Positions 32,770 through 44,203 of a DNA stretch of 64,000 nucleotides are shown here, piece after piece. The stretch is taken from assembly GCA_950295325.1 (NCBI GenBank), contig OX485805.1, forward strand, positions 29,437,501 through 29,501,500, read 5' to 3'. The notes under the pieces are model-generated. The model was not told where the DNA came from and did no database searches. It worked only from the letters and a program-made list of their open reading frames with translations. Within the stretch, counting starts at the first letter, position 1. Each line of letters begins with the position of its first letter. The position numbers and the translations under genes are program-made. The DNA is from Polytrichum commune (Eukaryota; Streptophyta; Polytrichopsida; Polytrichales; Polytrichaceae).

Positions 32770-33649
32770 CTGTTCTCCCTCTTTAGTATGATACGTTTGG
32801 GAAACATGAAAAGTATATTATCGAGGTGTCGTCTTCTCATTGATGTGACAAATGGCGTAAAGTTGTCGTATGATTGAGGGAATACGAAAATGTAAGTAAT
32901 ATGAGCTTGAATATGTATACAATGAGTTTAAGCACTATAGATGGTATGAAATAGTAACTTATAACTCCAAACAAATACAAATATTCTCAAGAACTCTTGA
33001 AATAGGAATCCAAAGATCTATGGTGTTGTCTACCCATTTTAGCACTTGTCATCTTATCTAAATTCCTTACTAATTTTTGAAAACTAAGAATTTCATTAAC
33101 ACCAAAATATAAAGAGTTCTCTAATAAGAAACTAGACAATAATGATGCATGACGTTTAGCATCACTAACTTTACATGTAGGCGGAACAACATCATCAACA
33201 TCTACTGAACGTAGATCAACATTAAGATCGAGAAGCGAGATTGGGAGTGAGACTAGTATGGAGTACTGCAAGATTAAATTGGAGACTACAAGAATGTAAG
33301 AGAGTGCACAAGATGTTGGTGATACTATACCACCCATGTATAATGCAACGTACTACGCAAGGCGCCACCCTAACCCTAACCATGTCCATTCTACACTAGT
33401 AACCCTAATTATCATTAAGTTCCCAATGATAAGTGTAGTTCCCAAGTGAAAATGGATGTATTTTAGATGTACATAACATAGATGAAAGGAATTGTAGCAT
33501 TAACTACCTCTTTAATATGACAAAACGAAGATTCTAAATGTCGTATTATCGAATGTTGTAGTCATATAAAAGAGGGATTGAACTAAAAAATTTGGTCTTG
33601 CAAAAATGTGTCGTAATATCAAGGGTGTTGTATTAACGAGGTTAGACTG
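32770..33649. mobile_element. Pogo-like (Tc1/mariner) element, copy 2, 880 bp
   Basis: Flanked by TA on both sides (32768-32769 and 33650-33651), as this superfamily requires. The right end, inverted, reads CAGTCTAACCTCGTTAATAC; the left end reads CTGTTCTCCCTCTTTAGTAT. CAGT..AACCTC ends with nearby ATTATCGAGGTGTCGT repeats are the plant pogo/Lemi style. It retains the unoccupied sites of the MULE (32867-32875) and the hAT (33439-33446) found in copy 1. Confidence 0.75.
32987..33337 (-). pseudogene. C-terminal remnant of a pogo-type transposase
   Basis: A 116-residue open frame on the minus strand. Its second half has DDVVPPTC, a run of alternating hydrophobic residues (ASLLSSFLLEN), FQKLVRNLDKM and a RQHHRSLDSYF ending. 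Pogo/Tigger DDE transposases end the same way: a helix pair, then a Lys/Gln-rich segment and xIxxFF/SYF. The catalytic DDE part is missing, so the element cannot move itself. The first 40 residues match nothing and may be chance. Confidence 0.5.
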
Positions 33650-33651
33650 TA

Positions 33652-34229
33652 GTAGCTTCAAATGGGACACTTGCTGCTCCATGATAAGTCATGAAGACAG
33701 CTTTTCATTTAACATGTGATATCGAATTTGATTCCACACTATATGATGTGTTTCGTGTAGCAACATGTCATGTGCAGTGCAGCCAAGCATGAGCATATGT
33801 TCCATTTACCACAATTTTCTCCAATTTTCATTAACTTTTAGTTATTTATATTAACTATGTCAACTGCAACTACATTGATACGCCCTATTAGTGTTTGTGA
33901 GATGAATTTATATATATGATTCATGTTATTGCCTTCAAAAAAAACCGTGGTGCATTTTTGTTTTCACAATGTGTCTTCTATTTCTAGAGAAAGTAAGTGG
34001 CACTTTAGCTCTGCACCCACTTCTCCTACTAATATAAACAAGCGATTATTGCATGTGATAAGTAAACCCAATTTTAGGCCGTAGTCATTTTTCCTATAGT
34101 TTTCAAAGCTCATATGTCTATCTTTTTCATTATTAAAGTGTGAATTCTCTTCTTTCTTCCAAGTTCATTATTGTAAAATTAAAAAGTCAAAACATCAAAA
34201 AAAATTGCTTATTCATCTTGATGATTCAA
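33652..34229. other. Intergenic
   Basis: AT-rich with no recognised feature. Confidence 0.4.
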
Positions 34230-34400
34230 AATGTATAGGTTATACGTGTAGACCAATATCTTTTAGTCACATGTCTTTTTGGTGTCCTCTTAGATCAACA
34301 TTTAACCATACACCACTCATATATAGGTGTTTGATTAAGATTAGTTATTGAATGAGGTCCACTTACTACTTTAGTACAATGTCATCAAATCAAAAGACTC
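34230..34400 (-). repeat. MITE family A fragment
   Basis: GTCACATGTCTTTTTGGTGT, ACACCACTCATATATAGGTG and TTGATTAAGATTAGTTA match the minus orientation. Truncated at both ends. Confidence 0.45.
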
Positions 34401-34819
34401 AATGTTTCTAAAAGATGACTCATATATGGTCCCTTGCCATTTGGTGCGACATTGCAAGGATGGTTTGGTGAAGGATCACATTGGTGGTCACCTATCATTG
34501 TCAAAGAAAAAAGAAAAGAAAAATGAGCATCATAATAGTACATTGATGTGTGATGTCCGTTCATCACCTACCAATGGGCATGGGCGTCGCTTATCATTGC
34601 CATGATGACTTGGCACATCCTACCTTAAAATCGCAAGTTACTTGTCATGTCATGCAAGTGTCTAACAAAAAAAAAATTCTCATTGAAAGAATGAAACCTT
34701 CTCTAGAGATAATAGAGCTTCAGATGTTGTCTCATTGCATTTTTGTAGAACAAACCCCCAGGAGATTCATTGTGGACTAATTTTCTAGGCTTCTCTACAT
34801 CTATATAAATTCATTTGTC
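34401..34819. other. Intergenic
   Basis: Short overlapping open frames only; no recognised product. Confidence 0.4.
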
Positions 34820-34828
34820 ATGAATGAG

Positions 34829-35784
34829 GGCAGACATTAAGTCCCCCCATACGAACTCTGGGGGGTGTCAGATCCGGGCGGGGGCAGCCTCCTCGGAAAT
34901 TTCTGAACCCGACCAAAAACTGCTGCCCGCCCCGCCCAACTTCAAAAAAATATTGCTCTTGCATTCTTGAAGGCCGCTTGACTACAAATCCCATATTGAG
35001 TGCACTTCACCTTCAAGGTCTAAAATCCAATATATATGTGCACTTCCCACTAGTAAATAACAATTCATTGCCCGGAAGTGAAACCATCAATGAAGCATGT
35101 AATTAACTTGGAGGTCAAATAAAATTACAAAATCCTCATTAACATTGAGGTTATAATTTTTATGACTTACCATTTGAAATTGTCTTTGTCATTCTAAAGT
35201 GAAACCTAAATTTAGTGTGCTGATTTAATATGTATATTTTACAATTAATTTAGTAATGCCGTCTACTTTCACAAGTATTCATACACATTCAAACCAATTA
35301 AGTGTGATTTAAGTGTGATTTGAGTGTGTATGAATACTTGTGAAAGTAGACGGCATTACTAAATTAATTGTAAAATATACATATTAAATCAGCACACTAA
35401 ATTTAGGTTTCACTTTAGAATGACAAAGACAATTTCAAATGGTAAGTCATAAAAATTATAACCTCAATGTTAATGAGGATTTTGTAATTTTATTTGACCT
35501 CCAAGTTAATTACATGCTTCATTGATGGTTTCACTTCCAGGCAATGAATTGTTATTTACTAGTGGGAAGTGCACATATATATTGGATTTTAGACCTTGAA
35601 GGTGAAGTGCACTCAATATGGGATTTGTAGTCAAGCGGCCTTCAAGAATGCAAGAGCAATATTTTTTTTGAAGTTGGGCGGGGCGGGCAGCAGTTTTCGG
35701 TCGGGTTCATAAACTTCCAAGGAGGCTGCCCCCGCCCGGATCTGACACCCCCCATAGTTCGTATGGGGGGACTTAATGTCTGCC
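34829..35784. mobile_element. Near-perfect fold-back element, 956 bp (Mutator-type)
   Basis: Arms 34829-35293 and 35319-35784 are inverted copies with only about 8 differences over 465 bp, around a 25-nt loop. The ends are GGCAGACATTAAGTCCCCCC and its exact inverse. The target duplication ATGAATGAG is perfect (34820-34828 and 35785-35793). Nine bp points to the Mutator superfamily. The arm interiors are related to the 14.4-kb fold-back element (CATATTGAGTGCA, CTACTTTCACAAGTATTCAT), with different outer ends. No coding capacity. A transcript would form a hairpin of nearly half a kilobase. Confidence 0.9.
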
Positions 35785-35793
35785 ATGAATGAG

Positions 35794-38034
35794 GAGTTGC
35801 AACAACAAAAACCCCCTAAATAAGGTTGTGGGTTGATTCATTCCAACTAGATCGTACTAGGCTAATTCAAAGTCTTTGATGCCATTCTTGGAGTTGAATC
35901 AGTTGGTTATAAATAGTGTTGCATTTTCACCTTCCTAACAGATGAGATTATGTAGACACCACAAATCCTCGGTCATTATGGGCTTTATGATTTTTTTAAA
36001 TGTTTCACCTACATAATCATTGCATTAGCAAGACTCGTGAAGTATAACCCCTATTCAAATTGTCGAATTCGCTTTTAAACATAGTCAAAATTGCAATAAG
36101 TGCAAAATGCATGCCTTATGTAACATTGTGCTTTGTAGTAGCAGAATGTAGCACATGTCAGAAGAATATAAGAACAATACAATTATCACTCATGAATCGT
36201 GAATGCATGTTATTTCAACATGTTATTCATTTTACATCATATTTTTGGCTCCAGAGTTTTGTGATGTTCAATAACATCACAGATAATATTTTCACTACAT
36301 GAAGAAGGGTGGCTAGATGACATGTCCCAAAAGACAAGACTCATCATAAAAGCTGTGTTGCTATCGGTTTGTAAAATCCCATTATGCTACAGGTAGCCTC
36401 AAGCCACTAGGTCATTCTCTGTTTCTAAATACCAAATATTTCATAACTGACTTAACATGTTAAATACTATTTTGAAATGGATCACCATCACAAGGAGACC
36501 GCACCTATGACATTTGCATTATTGCTACATGGACATTGTTGTTGAGTCATTCCCAAGCTAGTCATTTAATCCATTGACGAATTTTTACAAAAAGAACTAT
36601 CTCTTATCATTTTCAATGAAAATGCAATCTAGACACAAAGTCATAATCCTCACCATGAGCTACAACTGCCCGATCTACAAGGAGCTCCGAAAGTTTTCAA
36701 CCTTGAACTTAACTTACACGGCTGCCACGAATCTTTTGGCTCTTGTCAGTTACATAGTACAAAGTGCTTTGTACTTCACATAAGGTCATCAACATTTCAA
36801 GGCCGTGTGTCAATATCGGCACGTGAATACCATAACAACCTCTGTACAATAAATGCTTCAAGGAAGATGTACCCATTTTCAGCATGTCTTTTGACCTATT
36901 AGAGACATTGTGATGTATTCCAACCATCCTAGATGTTGAATGTGTGTAAATAACAGTAATGTGTGATCTTTAGTTCGAACTTGAATGCTTATAATCATAA
37001 ACACCAGCATCATGTGGGAACAAGCATGAATGAAGAGTCTCTTGACCTTTGACCTACATTTTACTACCAACTTTTCGGTGGAGGGTGCTTGAACATGGGT
37101 GAGTCACTCATATTCAACCATGCCATCTAAATGGGGACAGTAGTCACTTTTGACATCTACAAATGCCTCAACTGGTGGCAGTAATATTTGGTACTCGAGC
37201 AATCAAAACATGTAACCATCTTCACCTTTACCCTATTTGTAGAGGACGTCACAAACCTTTACCCTCATTCCAAGGGTTACCAACATTTTCACTAACTTGT
37301 ATCCCATTGAAACAGTGATGTGACTTACCATGAGGAGATCCACACCAATTTAAGACTGTCCTGGATCAGATAATATGACAGATGTACATAGAATACCCTT
37401 GAGGGATTTCAAAAATGTTCAAATGAGTTCCTGCAAGAGACACGAAACAATTAACTCTCAACTGTAGCAGCTGCGGGAATGACATTTGAATCATTTACAC
37501 ACATTTATTACAAGCTTTACTTCTGGAGCCACCTGTAAATCATAAGGCAGACAAAGCACTCTTGCATGTGGGGTAAAGCTTATATTGTTACATACCATTT
37601 TTACCAAGCAATAGCATCTTTGTAACCAATTCTACAAATTGTTGCTAAAATCTCATACCACATTCACAAATCCAAGAAAAATCCAAACTCTGAAACCCAA
37701 GTTGAGAATCGTGACAAACAGCAAAAGCTAACCATATAAGACATGTTTCCCTTATGGGAAGCTTGATTGTACTTGGTCATATACACATGCTTTGAGAGCC
37801 AAACTCACTGAAGTATGCTATGCCGTAGCAGATACACCATTCTGGTTTGTACTCTCCTCCCATCAAAGATAAAGCATCAACCTCCTGGACAAGCTTGTTG
37901 TACTTGAACCAATCTGCGGGTACAACTAGCACTGTACAATCCGAATCCAAATTATCCAGTTCCTAACCTCTTCAAACATGTGAGTATCTCTCAAAACTGT
38001 GCGCTGCTTTAGGTTTTAGGGTTTAGAAGGGAAT
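35794..38034. other. Intergenic and presumed 3' region of the next gene
   Basis: Open frames at 36060-36302 and 36574-36783 match nothing known and look like chance. The last few hundred bases before 38035 are probably 3' untranslated sequence of the minus-strand gene; no convincing poly(A) signal was picked. Confidence 0.4.
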
Positions 38035-40012
38035 CTACTCAGTTGATGCAGGCCTGGGCACCACATTCTCGTGTGAAGTTGATGTGGTGCTTCCACCTCC
38101 TGCACTACTAGCCACTGCCTTTGACATGCCAAACATCTACACACAAAAGAAGCTCATCAGTAAAAACCTCTCAGCAGTCCAATTTACCTGGAAGTGCTTT
38201 AATTTCCACATTCTAAGTTTTAAAAATAAATAAATAAAAAATGACTCCAATCTTGCCACTGGTGTGAATTATGGTATTACTTCATTTTCAAGTTGGTCTA
38301 AGTCTATGTGTAATCTAGAAACAGGCATTATGAGAATTAGAGGGCCCTGAAGACTACTGCCACCTTTCAAAGGTGCAGACACCTTGACCTGGCGCAGACA
38401 AGAAAACCTGCTAGGCTCCCACATGGTTGGTTGAAAATATCCGATTCACCCATTACCCCACTATGATTGGGTGCACCATAGGTGGTAGGGAGCATTGGAA
38501 TTCAAGTGCTAGGAAGGTCACCCATCCGAACACTATACTGGCCTTTAGGTGGTGTACCCTTGGAGTTCCCATGGGACCCAGGTTAAGCCCTTGGGTTTAA
38601 GCCACCCTTCACATAAGTACACGTCAGGTAAACCAAAGGCCCAATTGCTTTATCCGGTTGAGAATTTGCACTTGTAAGACTTTGCTGAACTTCATTAAGA
38701 TGCATCTAAACTCCCCAAGGCTCACCATCGCCATTTCCTTCCTTATGTTCCTTCCCTCAGACGTGGAATGAAGTAAAATTGCAACCCTCATTCTACTAGG
38801 GTTTAAGGTCGCTCAACCCTACCTCCAGCATGAGTGAGACCTGCTGATTTTGGCTAAATTGCATAAGCACCAAGTGTTGATGAGATCTTTGTTCAATATA
38901 ACCCTGCCACTTTACTCTGAATTTACGGCTGACCAATTTCCCCGAAAATACTTTCCACATTTTTAGTACATGTCATGTAAACCAGAGGCTCAATTGCTTG
39001 TACGGTTGAGAACTCGGCACTCATAAGACTTCTCCTAAACCTCATTAATATGTGTCTAAACCCTCCACACTTCGCCATCGCCATTTCCTTCCTTCAATCC
39101 GTTCTTCAGACGTGGATTGAAAACTGCAGAATCCTATTTCTGCTAGGGTTTAAGGTTGCCCAACCCTGCCACCAGGATGAGTGACACCTGATTGGTTTTG
39201 GCTAAATTGCAAAACTACCTAGCGTTGTTGAAACCCTTACACCTTACTTTAGATCAGTTTAAGGCTCACCAAGGGCACATAACCATTTCCATCCTTGCGT
39301 TCTTCAGGAAGAACGTGAAATGAAGATTGCAAACCTACTTCTACTAGGGTTTAAGTAAGCTCAACCCTGCCTCCAGGATGAGTGACACCTGCTGATTTTG
39401 GGTAAATTGCAAAGCCAGCAAGTGTTGATGAAACCCTCGTTCAATGTAACCCTTACGCCTTACTCTGAATTACTTTACGGCTGACCAAGGGCACATAACC
39501 ACTCCCTTCCTTCCGTTATTGAGAAGTGAATAAGTTAAAATTGCACACCTATTTCTACTAGGGTTTTAGGTCGCTCAACCCTGCCTGCCTCCAGGATGAG
39601 TGACACATGATTAATTCTGGCTAACATGCAAAACCCTTACACCAAGTGTTAAAAACCTCGTTCGTTGAAACCCTACCCCCTTAATCCGATGAAATCACAG
39701 CTGACCAATTTTATGGCGCATAACCTCTAGTCATCAAGACTTCCTGAAATTACGTACATACAGAGCTCAACAGTTGTCATGAAAGGAAAGGCACACTCAT
39801 ACCTTGTTCAGGGTCTTCGTGAGGCATGATTTGTGTTCATCATACGATGCATTCACGAATTCATCGATGTGCTCCAAGACGTCTCCAAAGAACGTCGTCG
39901 ACTCAGTGTCCGATTTCTTCTTGCGGCACGACGTTGCCGTCGGTGGTGCCGCCGCCTCTGATTTCACATTCTGCGCTCCATTCTGCGGCTGCTCTGATGA
40001 TGAGGCACTCAT
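38035..40012 (-). CDS. Small conserved plant protein, 103 aa (2 exons)
   Basis: Exons 40012-39803 and 38136-38035 join in phase 0 to 103 residues. The start is the first ATG of the frame (MSASSSEQ). The N-terminus is low-complexity and charged. The core TTFFGDVLEHIDEFVNAS, then YDEHKSC, then KTLNK joined across the intron to MFGMSK, is a motif I recognise from small uncharacterised plant proteins with the pattern DVxEHIDEFxxASxDEHKxC..KT..KMFGMSK. Function is unknown. No signal peptide or membrane segment is seen. The tail is Ser/Thr-rich. The 1.67-kb intron contains a tandem repeat array and a 5S-like relic. The exon 2 join is supported by motif continuity and a TGTGTGTAG acceptor. Confidence 0.8.
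38229..38325 (-). repeat. Fragment of the 52.7-kb SINE-like repeat
   Basis: TGACTCCAATCTTGCCACTG, AATTATGGTATTACTTC and GGTCTAA(G)TCTA(T/C)(A/G)TGTAATC match 52695-52785, here with an (AAAT)n tract at one end. Lies in the intron of the small-protein gene. Confidence 0.6.
38468..38615 (-). pseudogene. 5S-rRNA-like relic
   Basis: On the plus strand AGGAAGGTCACCCATCC, followed after about 35 bp by CCCTTGGAGTTCCCATGGGA, mirrors the complement of plant 5S rRNA (GGAGGTCACCCATCC...CTTCGGAGTTCTGATGGGA), including the internal promoter region. Ends and spacing have diverged, so it is not functional 5S. Such sequences occur as stray 5S pseudogenes and inside the long terminal repeats of Cassandra retrotransposons; no paired repeat was found here. 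Confidence 0.55.
38620..39735. repeat. Intronic tandem array of four imperfect units
   Basis: The hallmark CTA(C)TAGGGTTTAAGG followed by CTCAACCCTGCCTCCAGGATG and GAGTGACACCTG occurs near 38794, 39142, 39342 and 39555. Units 1 and 2 are about 350 bp and also share CAATTGCTT, GGTTGAGAA and GCCATCGCCATTTCCTTCC; units 3 and 4 are about 200-215 bp. It fills most of the intron of the small-protein gene. Confidence 0.75.
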
Positions 40013-40127
40013 CCTCGAAACTTCCTCGCACTCCTGACCCCTCCGTTCCAATCTGCAAACTTGTCAAAATCTCTCAGTTGTGGTGCTGGTGCAAATGCAA
40101 TTCTAAGCGGTGACAGAAAAAGGATTG

Positions 40128-40480
40128 TTCAAAGATAGATGGGCCCTATTTGTTCACATTTTGTCGTTCACTAAGCGGATTCGCTTGTTAATATTGAATT
40201 CTATGTGCGTCCGCAACATATATATGAAGAAACCGATCGGTCCACGCAAGCTTTGGAGCTAATCTCCAATTTTTGTGAATTATCAAAGTCCACTAACAAT
40301 GAGCCCCAGAGATCCTCCCAATCATGTTGACTATTGAGCTTAGAATGGTGAACAAATTCTCAGCACAAATTTCAATTTGTTTCAAACATGTGTCAATATG
40401 GTAATAATTTTTAAATTCGAACCTAATCACATGCCATTTAAATATAGGTGTCAAATGAAGATAACTAACCAAATTAGATC
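40128..40480 (-). repeat. MITE family A copy upstream of the small-protein gene
   Basis: Begins ATAGATGGGCCCTATTTGTT and contains CCCAATCATGTTGACTATTG and AAATATAGGTGTCAAATGAA. About 115 bp from the start codon, so it may overlap the promoter. Confidence 0.5.
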
Positions 40481-40679
40481 CGCTTGGCTTAGGTTTCAGC
40501 CGCACATCCCGGTTAAGGCTATGGTTAGAATAAGTAACCATTCAAATTAGTTATATTGTGCCCACACTGCTCAGTTAAGACAGTTAGCTAACATATGAGG
40601 TAGCTAATCTACCTTAGGGTTGCATCACCTAGTAAATTAAAGTTCAAATAAAAGTTATCAAAACATAAGCTACCCTAAA

Positions 40680-41033
40680 CATAATATTTAGTGTCACCAT
40701 TTCTAATTGTAAACTACGGAATAGTGTCACCAACACTAAATGCTAACCCAACATTATTTGTCACTCCTTGTAAATTTTTGGGAGAATATAGATTTACAGT
40801 GTTGCGATTACTATCACTTACCAAGTGATTTTTCATTCAAATTTCAATCATCCGTGACAATATTTCCTCACAAGTTGCTGACAATAGAAGGTAGGGTTTT
40901 GGCCAACGGATGAACTCATCCATCATTCATGACAATATTTTTTCACTTATTTTTAAGAAGTGTCATCCAAAAAGTTATCGTAGTGACATAAAATACCATA
41001 TGACACTAAATATGATATTTAGTGTAGGTAACT
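40680..41033. repeat. TIR element family E, second copy
   Basis: Inverted relative of 6187-6588: AATATTTAGTGTCACC at one side, GATATTTAGTGTAGG at the other, with AATTTCAATCATCCGTGACA and CCAAGTGATTTTTCATTC between. Confidence 0.5.
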
Positions 41034-43210
41034 TTTGGGACCTTGCTTTTGTGAAAATTTTGAACTCATCTATACCCCTAATGGTAACTAACTTTCACAA
41101 ACGAGTAGCTCAAGTTTTTGCCTTGAATGCATGTCTTTCATTTTTCTCGTCTCTTCTATGTTCCACTATGAGGTGGACCACATAATTATAATGTATCATA
41201 ATTAGTGTCATGTTCAAAACTTTAGCAAGTTGAGGAAAACTTTGGTTAGTCAACCTTAACTCCGCTCTTAAATTGGTCAACCTTTGGTTAGTGGTGACCA
41301 AGATGTGCAGACATGTAATTGATTAGCTCGCATATGAGTTACTGCATAGGGCTCCCTATTTCATCTTTGCATGTGCCATAATGTAGTTTCCACATGGGAT
41401 ACAAGTGGGTCATGGCGAATGTGAAGCACGACACGTGGCAAATTTTTAGAGGAAAATTAATTATTTTGTGTTGGAATGGACAACCCTCTATAATAGTTGA
41501 TTTCACTAACTTGCAGTGTTAGCATATTCTCCTAGGTAGGTGGTGCGGCCATAATTTTACTCAGCTAGAATTTTGGTTAACTAATCCTCACTTCTCATAA
41601 GTTAGGCTCCAAAATCAAAGATTCTTTGCTTCGCAATATGGTGTTACAGGGGAGAACTCTTTTATTAATCAATGTGGTGTAAGTGGACAACATCATTAGC
41701 AAATTCTACATGGGTCCTTTGCTAATGTAATCCAACTTTGATGACAACATTGGTTGTGTCATGTCTCTAAAATTGTCACATGTAATATAAAATGTTGCCA
41801 AATTGGCTTTTCATTATAGAATACCCGCAATACAAGTTGGTTAGCACATAGCCATGTGCCGCCTCCTAATTTGCCCATACATATTCCTCTTGGTTCCCAA
41901 ACATAATTAACAAAAATGGTCCATCGTATGCACAACATATACAGATTTGGTGATACCATTAGTGTTGAGGCCTTTTGCACTCAAAATTGTTGGTAGCAAA
42001 ACAAATAAGGTATGCAAGCCGTATATGGTCAATATTCTTAATTTGACAGCTCCATTTGAGTGGTGGTATATGGCATAAATTGTAGTTAAGAACACACGTG
42101 GAGGAAAAAAAACATGCGTTACAATGTGATTGACTATGTGCTCAAAATATGGACATCGTTTTTGGTTCCAATTATCAACACAATTTGGAAGGTCTATGTG
42201 ATTATTTAAAGACACAAAGAGTCCTCACATAGATCTCTTATACCTTTTGCATCTCAACTCCGATTTAAAACTGAAAATACTAGTCTTTACGATTTGCAAT
42301 TGCTAACTAGATGAAACAATTCCCACACCAATCTAATGACTATAAGTGTATGTGGAGTTGGAAGTTGTCCACAATAGGGGCACATATGTTAACCCATGAA
42401 AGCCCATGGAATTAAAATGTCTTAAAATGCATGTTATTTTTGTATTTTAGGGTAGTGAATTTAATCGTTATTTTTTGGCTTTCTTATATGCGAGGTGCTA
42501 CATTGCTAGTAAAAACGAACTCTAGGGGGGTGGGTGGGAGGGGAATGCAACCAAACAAATTGCAAACATGTCTTCAAGGTCATTTCGGGGTAACCAACAA
42601 GTGAGCATTTAGGGTTTAAATTGTCTTCATCTACTATGCCAAGATGCAACATTGATGTCCCCATTGCCCAACTTGATAATCCAACATAAAATCAACAACA
42701 AATAACCAAACAAACATAAATAATTTAAATTGGAGCAATAAGGCATTTTTAAATATATAAAAAATCATTACATAATAACCTCGGGATATACATTATCAAG
42801 GTAAGCAAAGGTTGCTCAATCAATTCTCTTCAATGAATACCTATTTTTGAATGATGGGTGGTTAGGTCTACATATAAGAATATAAAAATAAAAATAACAT
42901 TAATGGTTTCCTACATCGACGTGAATAGGAGGCCGCTCACCCTAACCTTCATCATGTTTCACCAAGCTTCAAGGCAAGGTCAGTTCCTTCATTTTGGAGG
43001 GTGAGTTCTCTTACGTAATATAAGCAGATGTAGTGGGGATTATCACCTTAAGGCAGGTCCATGGGGGCATGTTTGTTGTCATTTTTTTCTTTTTGAGGAC
43101 AACATAGCTGAGATATTTTATGGATATTTGATTTAGGTGTTTCATGAGCTTTTTGATTTCTTGTAGAGGTATGCTGAGGTTTTTAAGAATATACATCAAA
43201 ATGGTGGTTG
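41034..43210. other. Gene-poor interval
   Basis: AT-rich. Minus-strand frames at 41759-41980 and 41907-42215 match no family. No RNA gene or clear element ends seen. Confidence 0.4.
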
Positions 43211-43280
43211 TGTGTGTGTGGGGGGGGGGGACATTGATTCAAACTTAGAACAATTGACACATGTTGGGCCGAAGGGGGGG
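43211..43280. repeat. G-run and (GT)n tracts
   Basis: A GT tract is followed by runs of 10 and 9 G (near 43221 and 43274). Similar G-runs of 9-12 recur in this window near 50200, 50436, 53245, 57198 and 57941. Confidence 0.7.
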
Positions 43281-43459
43281 GGGACAACTTGAAAACAAAC
43301 AAACAAAGAGGAAAATGACCCAAAACAAAACAATAAACCCTTGCACCCTATCGCCTCATATGTACACGTCATCGGCTGCACATGTTGGCACAAACTAGGA
43401 TGCAAGCAAATCTAGACAAAGTACTTATGTAAAAATGAAAATAAAAATAAAAACTATGA

Positions 43460-43660
43460 TGGTATTCGTTGCATCGTTAATACATGCACATTGCAAAACA
43501 AATTAACTAGGATCAATGAACTAGAAGCATGTGATGGCAACCCCAATTATATAGATACTTTGAGATGCAATGTGATTGAACACCGTTGTGGATGTGTATT
43601 ATTCACACACAACACAATGTTGACCAATGCAACAAAACATGTCCATAACAAGACATGTGA
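43460..43660 (+). repeat. Repeat family F, second copy
   Basis: Partner of 27280-27500 (ACATGCACATTGCAAAACAA, AGATGCAATGTGATTGAA, CACACACAACACAATG). Confidence 0.4.
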
Positions 43661-44080
43661 TCCACATTTGAGACTTAAAACTCACATCTTAGGGCTGGCA
43701 TCACGCAATTTCTTACATTTGGGTTTTTTGGGTTTTATTTTTTTAAACCCAATCATTTGAAGTCCAACAAAAGTTGGCTTTATTTGGTTTTACTCAAGTT
43801 TTTTTTGCATTAAAACCAAAAATCCACTACATCATCCGGAACAAGTTGAGGTTTTCCCACCCTTGATGATAATTGCCAGTTGGAATACACATGGCGACAA
43901 CTCAAATAAAACCGTAGTTTTATTTGCATAATATAGGTTTTTTGCATCAAAACCAAAAACTCAATGCATCGGCTGGAAGAAATTGGGTGTTTTCCACCCT
44001 TGTCACATCTTCTATCAACAGGCCACGAACAAAGTTACATGCTTGCAATTGAACATGTCCATAAATGTATGATAAGACTA

Positions 44081-44203
44081 TATTATTTAGCAGATACCGA
44101 TATTTTTATCATAACAGTGAACACATCAGTGGTCACACACATAATGGTATTGTATAGGCAAATGCCATATAGATTGGGTATCTGCTAAATATAGTCCTTA
44201 CAA
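44081..44203. repeat. Small TIR element, about 120 bp
   Basis: AAGACTATATTATTTAGCAG plus ATACC at the left pairs with GGGTATCTGCTAAATATAGT plus CCTT at the right. Non-coding. Confidence 0.6.
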
